Shown here: piece after piece, positions 24,118 to 32,626 of the stretch
How positions within the stretch are numbered: position 1 is the first letter of the stretch
How the letters are laid out: the number at the start of each line of letters is the position of its first letter
Source: Chloroflexota bacterium
GTDB lineage: Bacteria; Chloroflexota; Limnocylindria; Limnocylindrales; CSP1-4
Direction of reading: 5' to 3'
Assembly (NCBI GenBank): GCA_021786385.1
Contig: JAJYNJ010000063.1
Location: forward strand, 1 to 32,882
DNA: 32,882 nucleotides
Position numbers and translations under genes: made by a program
The notes under the pieces: model-generated
Told to the model about the DNA's origin: nothing
Databases searched by the model: none
What the model saw: only the letters and a program-made list of their open reading frames with translations

Positions 24118-24696
24118 GTGGCGACAACCGAGACCAAAGAAACCATCCCGCTGTGGCTCGCGGTGGCCATCACCGTAGTCGTGTCACTTCCCTTCGGGTT
24201 GTACCTCGACAAGTACAACCTGCCGTTGTGGGTCGCGTTCATCGTGTGGGCCGAGTACTTCGCGCTCGGTGCCAAGCCTGAAGCGCTTCGCCTCATGCTG
24301 CCCTCCTATGCGCTGGCGGCGGTGCTGACCGGGATCACCATGGTCGCCGTGGCGGTGCTGGCACCGAGCCTACCCAAAAACGCGGCCCTGGCGCTCTGCC
24401 TCTTCATCGGCGTGGGCGCCATGGTCTACATCATGCGCTACAGCAAGACCCTGCAGGCGGGCTCCCTGCCCTATTTCAACGGGATCTCGATGCTGCTCGG
24501 GGTCTACTTCACGGGCGCCTACCCGACCACGGCGTTCACCACCGACCCCAACCTGTTGCCGCTGGTGGCCACCCTCTGGACCATCCTGGGCGGCGTGCTC
24601 GGCGCGGCGCTTGGCTGGTTCAACGTGACGATTACCTTCCCCCGGCCGGTCTCGCGCAGTTCGTCGCCGCAGGCCAGCACACCGGTCAAGGTCTGA
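24118..24696 (+). CDS. DUF1097 family membrane protein
   Basis: A 192-aa membrane protein with about five or six hydrophobic helices, matching the DUF1097 (YcdZ-like) pattern: small inner-membrane proteins of unknown or possibly transport function. Hydrophobic segments include LWLAVAITVVVSLPFGLYL, the ALAAVLTGITMVAVAVL stretch and LATLWTILGG-like helix near residue 155; YFNGISMLLGVYF is a conserved-looking loop. The GTG start at 24118 is supported by AGAGGAGG six bases upstream. It is 31 bases ahead of the Tm-1-like gene and likely in one operon with it. A transporter role for the operon's substrate is a guess. Confidence 0.8.
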   Translation: MATTETKETIPLWLAVAITVVVSLPFGLYLDKYNLPLWVAFIVWAEYFALGAKPEALRLMLPSYALAAVLTGITMVAVAVLAPSLPKNAALALCLFIGVGAMVYIMRYSKTLQAGSLPYFNGISMLLGVYFTGAYPTTAFTTDPNLLPLVATLWTILGGVLGAALGWFNVTITFPRPVSRSSSPQASTPVKV

Positions 24697-24727
24697 TCGG
24701 CAGAAGGATAGGGAAAGGGAGAGTGAG

Positions 24728-25942
24728 ATGGCCAAAACGGTCGTGATCGCTGGCGCCCTCGATACGAAGGGCCGGGAGTTCGCGTACGTCCGAGACCTCA
24801 TCCGCGACGCGGGGCTCGACACGCTGGTGGTGGACTTCGGGGTGATGGGCGAGCCGGCCTTCGTGCCCGAGATCCGCCGCGAGGAGGTCGCGGCGGCCGG
24901 GGGCGGCGACTTCGCCCGCCTGCGCTCCGGCGAACACAAGGACGAGGCCATGCAGGCGATGGCCCGCGGCCTTGCGGTCGTCGGACGCCGCCTGCACGAC
25001 GAGGGCCGGCTCGACGGGATCATCAGCATGGGCGGCAGCGGCGGCACCTCGATCGCCACCACGGCCATGCGCGCGCTCCCCGTGGGGGTGCCCAAGCTGA
25101 TGGTGTCGACCATGGCCGGCGGGGACGTCAGCGCTTTTGCCGGCACGAAGGACATCACCTTCATGCCCTCGATCGTCGATGTCGCCGGGTTCAACCGGAT
25201 CAGCCGGCGCATCTACGCCAACGCCGCCGGGGCGATCGTCGGCATGGTGCGGGCCGAGGCACCCGCCGCGGTCGAGGAGAAGCCGCTCATCGCCGCGTCG
25301 ATGTTCGGCAACACCACCGCGGCGGTGGACCACGCCCGGGAGCTCCTGGAGGCCAAGGGGTACGAGGTGCTCGTCTTCCACGCCACGGGGACCGGCGGGC
25401 GGACGATGGAAGGTCTCGTCGCCGACGGCTTCATCACGGCCTCGCTCGACCTCACCACCACCGAGCTCGCCGACGAGGTCTGTGGCGGGATCCTCTCCGC
25501 CGGGCCCGAGCGCTGTCTCGCGGCCTCGCGCGCCGGCATCCCCGCGGTGCTCGTGCCGGGCTGCGTCGACATGGCCAACTTCGGCGGCATCGAGACGGTG
25601 CCGGAGCGCTACCGCGGCCGGCTCCTCTACCAGTGGAACCCCAATGTGACGCTCCTGCGCACGAACGTCGAGGAGAACCGGCGCATCGGCGAGCTGCTCG
25701 CGGCGGCCGCCAACGCTGCGACCGGACCGGTGGCGATCCTGCTGCCCCTGGGCGGCGTCTCGATGCTCGACTCAGTCGGCCACGAGTTCTGGGACCCCGA
25801 TGCCGACCGCGCCTGTTTCGAGGCGATCAAGGCGCACCTGCGGCCCGGCATCCCGGTCATCGAGATGGCCGAGAACATCAACGCGCCGGCCTTCGCCGAG
25901 CGCGCCGTTGCGACGCTGCTCAAGATGCTGCGCTCGGCCTGA
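24728..25942 (+). CDS. Tm-1-like ATP-binding protein (UPF0261)
   Basis: A 404-aa protein of the UPF0261 family, the bacterial counterpart of the N-terminal domain of tomato Tm-1, the resistance protein against tomato mosaic virus. Family features include VIAGALDTKGREFAYVRDLI at the start, SMGGSGGTSIATTAM near residue 100, FMPSIVDVAGFNRISRRIY, HATGTGGRTMEGLVADGF and the C-terminal ILLPLGGVSMLD. The biochemical function of the bacterial family is not established. It precedes a TIM-barrel gene that corresponds to the C-terminal half of Tm-1, so the two probably act together. ATG 24728 follows a purine-rich GGGAGAGTGAG. Confidence 0.92.
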   Translation: MAKTVVIAGALDTKGREFAYVRDLIRDAGLDTLVVDFGVMGEPAFVPEIRREEVAAAGGGDFARLRSGEHKDEAMQAMARGLAVVGRRLHDEGRLDGIISMGGSGGTSIATTAMRALPVGVPKLMVSTMAGGDVSAFAGTKDITFMPSIVDVAGFNRISRRIYANAAGAIVGMVRAEAPAAVEEKPLIAASMFGNTTAAVDHARELLEAKGYEVLVFHATGTGGRTMEGLVADGFITASLDLTTTELADEVCGGILSAGPERCLAASRAGIPAVLVPGCVDMANFGGIETVPERYRGRLLYQWNPNVTLLRTNVEENRRIGELLAAAANAATGPVAILLPLGGVSMLDSVGHEFWDPDADRACFEAIKAHLRPGIPVIEMAENINAPAFAERAVATLLKMLRSA

Positions 25943-26002
25943 GGCGGGGCCTCGTTGCCGCCCCGGGCGGCGCCGGCCTCGAGGAGCAGACGCGTCCCAG
26001 AC

Positions 26003-26010
26003 AAGGAGGA
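26003..26010 (+). promoter_or_regulatory. Ribosome binding site that decides the TIM-barrel start
   Basis: AAGGAGGA is one base before ATG 26012 but seven bases before ATG 26018. The spacing favours 26018 as the start. Confidence 0.6.
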
Positions 26011-26017
26011 CATGGCA

Positions 26018-26854
26018 ATGGCGATTCCGCGCGAGGAGATCCTGCGCCGGCTGCACGAGCAGGTGGCGGCGGGCCGCCCGATCGTCGGCTGCGGCGCGGG
26101 GACCGGCATCTCGGCCAAGATGGCCGAGGCCGGGGGCGCCGATCTCATCATCATCTACAACTCGGGGCGCTACCGGATGGCCGGGCGCGGCTCGCTCGCC
26201 GGCCTCTTGGCGTACGGCGACGCCAACGCGATCGTCGTCGAGATGGCAGCCGAGGTCCTGCCGGTGGTCAAGGACACCCCGGTGCTCGCCGGCATCAACG
26301 GCACCGATCCCTTCCGCTTGATGCCGGTCTTTCTCCGCCAGCTCAAGGAGATCGGCTTCTCGGGCGTGCAGAACTTCCCGACGGTGGGGCTCATCGATGG
26401 GGACTTCCGGGCCAACCTCGAAGCGACCGGCATGAGCTACGAGAAAGAGATCGAGGCGATCCGCCTCGCGCACGAGCTCGAGCTTTTCACCTCGCCCTAC
26501 GTCTTCACCGCCGATGACGCGAAGGCGATGGCGAAGGCGGGGGCCGACGTGCTGGTGGCCCACATGGGTCTGACGACGGCGGGCACCATCGGGGCCGGCG
26601 TCGCGCTGACGTTGGACCAGGCGATCGAGCGGGTGCTGACGATCGCCGAGGCCGGCCGCTCGGTCCGCGCCGACATCCTCGTGATCTGCCACGGCGGCCC
26701 GCTCGATGAACCCGACAACGTGGGGACGGCGCTCGCGCGGATGCCCGGCATCGCGGGCTTCTTCGGCGCCTCGAGCATCGAGCGACTACCCACCGAACGG
26801 GCGATCCGGGGCCAGGTCGAGGCGTTCAAGGGGCTGGCGCTGGCGCGGAGCTGA
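26018..26854 (+). CDS. Phosphoenolpyruvate hydrolase-like TIM-barrel protein (Tm-1 C-terminal type)
   Basis: A 278-aa TIM-barrel protein of the family named PEP hydrolase-like, related to the PEP mutase/isocitrate lyase barrel. Landmarks are [65 protein letters not shown] and a C-terminal CHGGPLDEP. The name is a database label; the reaction is uncertain. An in-frame frame open from 25955 includes 21 extra residues unlike the family. It is separated from the UPF0261 gene by 75 bases. Together the two genes correspond to the fused halves of tomato Tm-1. Confidence 0.88.
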   Translation: MAIPREEILRRLHEQVAAGRPIVGCGAGTGISAKMAEAGGADLIIIYNSGRYRMAGRGSLAGLLAYGDANAIVVEMAAEVLPVVKDTPVLAGINGTDPFRLMPVFLRQLKEIGFSGVQNFPTVGLIDGDFRANLEATGMSYEKEIEAIRLAHELELFTSPYVFTADDAKAMAKAGADVLVAHMGLTTAGTIGAGVALTLDQAIERVLTIAEAGRSVRADILVICHGGPLDEPDNVGTALARMPGIAGFFGASSIERLPTERAIRGQVEAFKGLALARS

Positions 26855-26873
26855 GCGGTCGGCTTGACGGAGG

Positions 26874-26904
26874 GGCGGCGGCATGGCCCGCTCGTACCGC
26901 CGCC
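26874..26904 (+). terminator. GC-rich hairpin after the TIM-barrel gene
   Basis: GGCGGCGG at 26874-26881 pairs with CCGCCGCC at 26897-26904 across a 15-base loop, 20 bases past the stop. No T run follows. It lies in the 185-base gap before the amidase gene, which holds no supported gene. Confidence 0.35.
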
Positions 26905-27039
26905 TGTCCGTGTCAGGCGCAGTGGAGTCAGGAGCCGCCTGAGTCGGGCGGCGGTCATGGCCAGGTCCGACCGCAGGACGCTGGCCGCCCTGCCGGCCGG
27001 TTCGTGTGTTCGGCCCGGCCTTCGAGCAAGGAGCTCATC

Positions 27040-28377
27040 ATGAGCAGCATCGTGGAGCCTTCCGATCTCGTTGTCGTGACCCGGTACACGCGGGGCGTCA
27101 TCGGCCCGAGCCTCGGGACGGCTGGGACGGTCAAAGACGGCGGACGGATCCGCACCGTGACACCACCCGGCTGCTGGGGCCCGATGATCACGCCAATCTT
27201 CGCCGGCGGTCACGAGGTCTCCTGGCCAGTCGCCGTCGAGGGCGCCAAGGTGGGCGACGCCATCGCCATCAGCATCGAGCAGGTCGCGGTCCGCTCCCGG
27301 GCGACCAGCTCGGGAACCATGATCACGAAACGCGCGGCGTTCGGGAGCGACCCGTTCGTCGACCGCAAGTGCCCCGCGTGCGGCACGCCCTGGCCGGAGA
27401 CCCGCCTCGAGGGCACCGGCCCCGATGCCGTGCGGTGCGCGACCTGCGGAGCCGAGTGCAGCCCGTTCGCGTTCGACGAGGGGTACACGATCACGTTCGA
27501 CGACGAGCGGCTGATGGGCCTGACGGTCGACGCGCGGGTCGCGCACGCGTTCGCGCTCGACGCTCGCGCGGTCGCCGCTCTGCCCGAGGGCAGCGAGCAG
27601 CATCCGATCCTCGTGTATGAACCGCACACCATCCCTGGCACCCTCGCACGGCTGCGCGCGTTCATCGGCAACATCGGGACGATCCCCTCAACGGACATGC
27701 CCGACTCCCACAACGCCGGCGACTTCGGCGCGTTCCTCGTCAGGGCCTCGCACAAGTTCGCCCTGAGTGAGCAGGAGCTCGAGGAGCATCGCACCGATGG
27801 CCACCTCGACTGCGACTCGGTGCGCGCCGGAGCCATCCTCGTGGTCCCGGTCAAGGTGGACGGCGGCGGGATCTACATGGGCGACGCGCACGCCAACGAG
27901 GGCGACGGGGAGCTCTCGTTGCACACCACCGATATCACCGCGGCGGTCGAGGTGCGGGTGGACGTGCTGAAGGGCGTGCATCTCGAGGGACCGGTCCTGC
28001 TGCCGGTCGCCGAGGACCTTCCCTGGATCGCCCGGCCATTCACAACCGAGGAGATCGAACGGGGGCGCACGCTCGGCGCGCGCTACGGCGTGCAGGTCCA
28101 GGCAGACGTCGCCCCGGTCCAGTTCATCGGCACCGGGCCGACCATCAACGACGCCACCGATAACGCAATCGGGCGAGCGGCGACGCTGCTTGGTATCAGC
28201 CAGGCTGAGGTGCGCAACCGCTGCACGATCAGCGGCGACGTCGAGATCGCGCGGCTGCCCGGGGTGGTGCAGCTCACGATGCTGGCCCCGCTCGACCTGC
28301 TCGATCGCGCCGGCCTGGGTGACTTGGCGCGCAGGCAGTACGGTCTCTACCTCCCTGCCGAAGACGGGGGGCAGTGA
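27040..28377 (+). CDS. Acetamidase/formamidase family protein with cysteine-rich insertion
   Basis: A 445-aa member of the FmdA/AmdA family, which hydrolyses formamide, acetamide or related short amides to ammonia and the acid. Family features are the N-terminal GPMITPIFAGGHEVSWPV region, GTIPSTDMPDSHNAGDFGA and the metal-region GDAHANEGDGEL. Residues 111-140 hold a zinc-ribbon-like pattern: C111-P-A-C114, then C133-A-T-C136 and C140, which suggests a bound zinc or regulatory insert. GCAAGGAGC before ATG 27040 sets the start; the frame is open 36 bases further upstream. The TIM-barrel and Tm-1-like genes precede it on the same strand. The true substrate is not known. Confidence 0.85.
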   Translation: MSSIVEPSDLVVVTRYTRGVIGPSLGTAGTVKDGGRIRTVTPPGCWGPMITPIFAGGHEVSWPVAVEGAKVGDAIAISIEQVAVRSRATSSGTMITKRAAFGSDPFVDRKCPACGTPWPETRLEGTGPDAVRCATCGAECSPFAFDEGYTITFDDERLMGLTVDARVAHAFALDARAVAALPEGSEQHPILVYEPHTIPGTLARLRAFIGNIGTIPSTDMPDSHNAGDFGAFLVRASHKFALSEQELEEHRTDGHLDCDSVRAGAILVVPVKVDGGGIYMGDAHANEGDGELSLHTTDITAAVEVRVDVLKGVHLEGPVLLPVAEDLPWIARPFTTEEIERGRTLGARYGVQVQADVAPVQFIGTGPTINDATDNAIGRAATLLGISQAEVRNRCTISGDVEIARLPGVVQLTMLAPLDLLDRAGLGDLARRQYGLYLPAEDGGQ

Positions 28378-28686
28378 ACAAAGCGAGCAGGGCTGCCTTC
28401 CCCGTGGCGGCTACCGCTTGAGCGTCCCGCCCCCTGGGGCCCCACGACGACTGCGTGACCTCTGGAGTACCCACCCTGAGCCCAGCGTAGTCCGGACGAA
28501 TGCTGTCCGACCTGGGCTGCCACCGTTCGGTGATGCTGCCGGGCTAGGGCGCCTCCGCAGCGGGCTGACCGCTCCACGTACGGTCACCCGCCGGCCGCCC
28601 TCCAGCCTCGTGGTCTCGACCACGGCGCTCCGAGACGCACCGGCATCGGGGTCGGATCGTCGCGCCGGTGGCGTCGGGCAGATCGC
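28378..28686. other. Gene-free gap between convergent genes
   Basis: About 310 bases between the amidase gene (plus) and the lipoprotein gene (minus). Open frames here are short, GC-biased and resemble no family. A small CCCC-CT-GGGG inverted repeat lies near 28430 and GTCCGGAC, a palindrome, near 28490; neither makes a convincing terminator. Confidence 0.5.
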
Positions 28687-29418
28687 TCAACTGCCGTCGC
28701 GGATGACGCGCGCGGTCCGCAGGTCCACGGTGACGCGGGGCGGGTACGGGTAGGAGGCGTCCGGGCTTGTGACCAGCGCCGAGGCACAGAAGCCGGCTGC
28801 GCTCGGACAGGGGACTGGCGCAAACTCGCGGAACGCAAGGCCGGCAACCGTGCTCGCGTCCGCGCCGAGCCAGGCCAAGGTCGCCGGATCCGCCTTGACG
28901 GCGGCCTGGAAGCAGACCCGCTCGTACGCCGAGAGCCCGCTCGGGACCGAGGCGGGGTCCTCGACGCGCAACGGGCGCGGTGCGGCACCGTTGGTCGTGA
29001 GGACCACGCGGAGCTGTGTGCCAGTCTCGTAGTCGTGGAAGGTGACGGAGGCGCGCCCATCCGACTCGGCGACCTCCGCTGGCACGAGCAGGTGGCCCGC
29101 GAGCGAGGGACCGGCGCTCGTCGAGGGGAGCCAGGCGCGTGCCACCCCGACCAGCGTGTCGGTATAGCCGATGCCGCGCCGATCGACGACGGGCAACCCT
29201 GGCGGGTCGGCCAGCACCGCCGGGTCCCTGCAGCTCGGCGGTGCACTCGGGAGCGCGCCGCCCAGTGCCGCGCTCGGTGCTGCTGCCGTGGGGGTGGGCG
29301 CGAAGCTGGCGGTGGCGGCATGGAGCGTCGCCTGCTCGAGCGCAGGTGGCGGCGAAGCGCTGCAGGCGCCAACGACGACGAGGAGCGGAACGAGCCCGAT
29401 GCGGGGCACCTGAGCCAT
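28687..29418 (-). CDS. Putative secreted lipoprotein, unknown function
   Basis: A 243-aa protein with a lipoprotein signal: a short basic start, the hydrophobic IGLVPLLVVV and a lipobox VGAC with cysteine at residue 19. An Ala/Pro/Ser/Thr-rich linker of about 40 residues follows, then a globular region with cysteines near positions 63, 169, 203 and 211 that could form disulfides. No known domain was recognised. Its ribosome site is weak. It lies downstream of the MFS gene on the same strand, separated by 154 bases with nothing identifiable, so it may have its own promoter. Confidence 0.65.
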   Translation of the reverse strand: MAQVPRIGLVPLLVVVGACSASPPPALEQATLHAATASFAPTPTAAAPSAALGGALPSAPPSCRDPAVLADPPGLPVVDRRGIGYTDTLVGVARAWLPSTSAGPSLAGHLLVPAEVAESDGRASVTFHDYETGTQLRVVLTTNGAAPRPLRVEDPASVPSGLSAYERVCFQAAVKADPATLAWLGADASTVAGLAFREFAPVPCPSAAGFCASALVTSPDASYPYPPRVTVDLRTARVIRDGS

Positions 29419-29572
29419 GGCGAGTAGCGTCGAGGGTACCAGACCCCGAAGGTGCCCTCGAGCACGTACGAGAGCTCGTCAGCCGCGCGCTGGCGTCCGC
29501 CCCCACTTCGAAGTGCGCGCCAAGTCCGCCGAAGTCGACCAGGACGCCGTCGCCGCAGCCCGCACCATCGGG

Positions 29573-31357
29573 TCAGTCCTCGTCACGCGCGGGCTCGAGC
29601 GCCAGGCTGACCCGTTCGGACCGACGCTCCGACCTGTCAGTGGCCAGCAGGGCGGCCTCGAGCTGCGCGGCCTCCAGCTCGTCGTGCACGTAGCGCCCGC
29701 CGCGCAGCCAGGAGGCGCTGGCCGCCACGAGGAAGATTACGATCGAGAAGATCGAGACTACCGCCACCCCGTCGTGGAACGGGCCAGCGATCAACGACGG
29801 GAAGAAGCTCGTGCTTACGAGGCGTGCGGCATCCCCGGTGGGCAGCGCGGCGAGCACCCGCGGCCCGAGCAGGGTCGCCAGCGGGTTGTAGCCGAGGAAC
29901 GCGGCGAACAGGTAGCCCACGGCCGGCAGATGGGAGAGGGCGGTGGCCATCCCCGCGGGGACATGGTTGGCGGTGAGCCCGCGGTACATGGCGCCCGGCA
30001 CGTTCGCCGAGAGCCCCCCGATCATCAGCGTGAAGAAGACGCCGATCGAGAGCGGCATGCCGGTGTTCTGGAACGTCGCGCGCATCCCAGAGGCGGCGCC
30101 CCGGTAGCCTGCCGGCACGCTGTTCATGATCGCGGCCGTATTGGGCGAGGCGAACATCCCGAAGGCCACGCCGTTGAGGAAGATGACGAGCGCAAAGGCT
30201 GGGTAGGCGAAGTTCGCCGGCAGGACCAGCAGGAGCGCGAATGAGAGGGCCGCCAGGAGCATGCCGCCGGTCGCGAAGGGGCGCGCCCCGTGGCGATCCG
30301 AGAGCCAGCCGGACACCGGTCCCGCCACGACGAAGCCGACCGTCAGCGGCAGCATATAGATGCCCGCCCAGAGCGGCGTCTGCGCGAACGAGTAGCCGTG
30401 CAGGGGCAACCAGATCCCCTGCAGCCACATGATCAGCAGGAACTGCAGCCCGCCCAGCCCGATCGCGCTCAGAAGGCCGGCCAGGTTGCCGGCGCTGAAG
30501 GCGCGGATGCGGAAGAGCTCGAGGTTGAACATCGGTGCCGCGACCCGTCGCTCGATCAGGATGAAGGCAACGAGGAGGGCCGCCCCGCCCACGATCGCGC
30601 CGATCACGAACGGGTTGCCCCAGCCCATCGTCGCCGTCCCGTACGGGGAGATGCCATACGTGATGCCGATCAAGAGGAGGCCCAGGCCGGCCGCGAACGT
30701 GGCGTTGCCCGCCCAGTCGATGCGTGCCGGATGGCGTTCGCCCACCTCGCGCAGCGCGAGGTACGCCCAGATCGTCCCGACGATCCCGATAGGCACGTTG
30801 AGGAGGAACACCCAGCGCCAGTCGATTGCGGCCAAGACACCGCCCAGGATGAGCCCGACAAAGGATCCCGCCTGGAAGGCGATCTGGTTGATCCCGAGGG
30901 CCATGCCGCGCTCGGTGGCGGGGAAGGCATCGGTCAGGATCGCGGCCGAGTTGGCCATCAGCATGGCACCGCCCACCGCCTGCAGCATACGCATGGCGAT
31001 GATCTCGAGCGCCCCAGCCGCGCCAGTACTCGGGGTGGCCGAAAGTGCGATCGAGCCCAGGGTGAAGATCACGAAGCCCAGGTTGTAGATGCGCACCCGG
31101 CCGTACATGTCCCCGATCCGTCCGAGCGTGACGACGAGCACCGCGGTGACCAGCAGGTAGCCCATCAGCACCCAGAGCAGGTAGCTGAAGTTGGCGGGAT
31201 CGAGCGGGTCGAGCACGATGCCCCTGAAGATGGCGGGCAACGCGATGATCAGGCTCGTCGCGTTGATCGCGGCCATCAACGCCCCGAGCGTCGTGTTGGA
31301 GAGCGCGACCCACTTGTACGGGAGGTGGGCCAGGCCCCGGCGGTGCGGCGCCGTCAT
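29573..31357 (-). CDS. MFS transporter, DHA2 (EmrB/QacA-like) family
   Basis: A 594-aa membrane protein with about 14 hydrophobic segments, as expected for the DHA2 drug:proton antiporter family. Visible motifs are LGRIGDMYGRVRIYNLGF (motif A, after helix 2), FQAGSFVGLILGGVLAAIDW with WRWVFLLNVPIGI (motif C region) and a later loop SDRHGARPFATGG. ATG 31357 overlaps the MarR stop as ATGA; the reading frame remains open further upstream, but that segment is Arg-rich and belongs to the MarR gene in another frame. Pairing with a MarR regulator supports efflux of a toxic or organic compound under its control. Confidence 0.93.
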   Translation of the reverse strand: MTAPHRRGLAHLPYKWVALSNTTLGALMAAINATSLIIALPAIFRGIVLDPLDPANFSYLLWVLMGYLLVTAVLVVTLGRIGDMYGRVRIYNLGFVIFTLGSIALSATPSTGAAGALEIIAMRMLQAVGGAMLMANSAAILTDAFPATERGMALGINQIAFQAGSFVGLILGGVLAAIDWRWVFLLNVPIGIVGTIWAYLALREVGERHPARIDWAGNATFAAGLGLLLIGITYGISPYGTATMGWGNPFVIGAIVGGAALLVAFILIERRVAAPMFNLELFRIRAFSAGNLAGLLSAIGLGGLQFLLIMWLQGIWLPLHGYSFAQTPLWAGIYMLPLTVGFVVAGPVSGWLSDRHGARPFATGGMLLAALSFALLLVLPANFAYPAFALVIFLNGVAFGMFASPNTAAIMNSVPAGYRGAASGMRATFQNTGMPLSIGVFFTLMIGGLSANVPGAMYRGLTANHVPAGMATALSHLPAVGYLFAAFLGYNPLATLLGPRVLAALPTGDAARLVSTSFFPSLIAGPFHDGVAVVSIFSIVIFLVAASASWLRGGRYVHDELEAAQLEAALLATDRSERRSERVSLALEPARDED

Positions 31358-31896
31358 CGCGCCAGCCCCGGGCCGGCGGCGCCGGCAGGGGGAACGCCGC
31401 TGGCGGCGGCGAGGGGCTGCCGCGTCGTCCGCGGCGCCGGGGTCTCGTCGGGATCTGCGTCGTCCGCAGGCCAACCCTCGAGCAGGCGCTCGAGCAGCGT
31501 CGCGAGGAGCAGCCGCTCGCCCGGCGTCAGGCGTTCGACGCGCCGCACCAGGCCGCTCGACTCGAAGAGCGCCCGATCACCAAGCGCCTCGTGCGCCCGG
31601 GGGGTCAGCCGCAGGGTGGTGATGCGCCGGTCGGCGGGATCGGCGGCGCGCTCGACGAGCCCCGCCGCCTCCAGGCGATCCACCAGGTTCGTGGCGCTGG
31701 AGGGCTTGAGCCCGAGCGCGCCGCCCAGGCGGTTGATGGGGACCTCGCCCAGATCGCGCAGGAGCCGCAGGGCGTGGAGATCGCCGAGCGTCACACCGTA
31801 GGTGTGGGCCAACTCGCGCTGCAGGGGATCGGCCAGCGCCACCGCCCGCAGATACGCCCGCAGGGCGCGGCGCGTGTCAGGAGACCATTCGGACAC
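31354..31896 (-). CDS. MarR-family transcriptional regulator
   Basis: A 180-aa winged-helix repressor. The core reads YGVTLGDLHALRLLRDLGEV, INRLGGALGLKPSSATNLVD (recognition helix) and RLEAAGLVERAADPADRRIT (wing with the DxRxR-like pattern). The C-terminal 35 residues are Ala/Pro-rich and probably disordered. GTG 31896 is preferred because GGAG lies six bases upstream; the long open frame to 32583 has no family similarity. The stop overlaps the MFS start by four bases, so regulator and exporter form one operon, probably autorepressed and released by the exported compound. Confidence 0.88.
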   Translation of the reverse strand: MSEWSPDTRRALRAYLRAVALADPLQRELAHTYGVTLGDLHALRLLRDLGEVPINRLGGALGLKPSSATNLVDRLEAAGLVERAADPADRRITTLRLTPRAHEALGDRALFESSGLVRRVERLTPGERLLLATLLERLLEGWPADDADPDETPAPRTTRQPLAAASGVPPAGAAGPGLAR

Positions 31897-31913
31897 CGAA
31901 CACTCCACTCTTG

Positions 31914-31940
31914 TGTATAGTCGCAGAGACGGGAGTATAG
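31914..31940 (-). promoter_or_regulatory. Promoter/operator candidate of the MarR-MFS operon
   Basis: On the minus strand, CTATAC occurs twice (31915-31920 and 31935-31940), 20 bases apart, that is two helical turns. TATACT and TATACA could serve as -10 elements. The position, about 20-45 bases before GTG 31896, fits a promoter and operator. MarR sites are usually palindromes, so a direct repeat is atypical. Confidence 0.35.
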
Positions 31941-32228
31941 CGGATGCCGGCATCGCCATCGCGCGGCAGCACCGGCTCGCTCGCCGCGGCGGCCGGCATG
32001 GTGTGGCAGGCGCCGTATCCGGATCCGGCGGAGGACCCGCGCCTGCCATCCTCGAGCTCGCCGGGCAGGTGATCAGCGAGGTCGCCCGTAAGGTCCCAGT
32101 GACACCGACAAGGGGTCTGATCGGGTCGGCGCGCGTGGCCTGGTCAAGTGCTCCGCTCCCTCGGGCGACGATGAACCCACGGCGTCCGCCCCGGCCAATG
32201 GCGAGCGCCGGCGGCGGTGCCGCTGACC
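31941..32228. other. Gene-free region upstream of marR-like gene
   Basis: About 290 bases. A 42-codon plus-strand frame at 31944-32072 and a segment resembling protein (ILELAGQVISEVARKVP in another frame) are present, but neither has a good start with a ribosome site or a family match. Confidence 0.4.
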
Positions 32229-32626
32229 TCAACGCTCGGGTTCTCCGCTCTGCTCCAGCGCCTCCACCGTCACGAAGCGGACGAACGCCTGCCCGAGCGG
32301 AGTGAGCAACCTCCGGACGTCCTCTGCGACGCGCATCTGCACCGAGATGTCGTCGAGGGCATTGAGCAGATCCCCCGTTGGAGGTCGGCGATGTCGAGTT
32401 CGACCTCGGCATCAAGGCCGTCTGTGGCGATTGCAGTCGCGCGTCCCGCGATTGCCCCGACGGTGTAGACGTGATCCCCGGCGGCCGGCTTGGCGCCGCG
32501 CTGCGCGACGGCCGCCAGTACACGGAGATGCGCGGGTCGCAATTGGTCGAGTAGGTCGATGTACCGATCCCACACGCGCCCATCTAACACGTCCTCAAAC
32601 AGAACGGCGAATTCCTCCCGCCTCAC
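32229..32626 (-). pseudogene. Hypothetical protein gene with apparent frameshift
   Basis: From GTG 32626 on the minus strand the product begins VRREEFAVLFEDVLDGRVWD and RYIDLLDQLRPAHLRVLAAV, then AELDIADLQRG-like sequence to a run of five Cs at about 32372-32376 (Gs on the coding strand). Beyond it the frame with sensible protein composition is the neighbouring one: DLLNALDDISVQMRVAEDVR, RLLTPLGQAFVRFVTVEALE and a TGA at 32229. A sixth G would give a single protein of about 132 aa. Upstream of GTG the same frame stays open to a stop with protein-like sequence (RAFGARVQDRLDSEF), so the start is uncertain. No family was recognised; the composition suggests a small helical cytoplasmic protein. 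Confidence 0.55.

Noticed and set aside
30290-31801. A 503-aa plus-strand reading frame opposite the MFS and MarR genes
   Set aside because: It is an antisense shadow in GC-rich DNA, rich in Asp/Arg/Gln with no recognisable motif.
31944-32072. A 42-codon plus-strand frame starting near the MarR operator
   Set aside because: No ribosome site, low-complexity composition and no family match.
31354-32583. A 409-aa MarR fusion protein
   Set aside because: The first 229 residues show no family similarity and are Arg/Pro/Ser-rich; the MarR domain has its own GTG and ribosome site at 31896.
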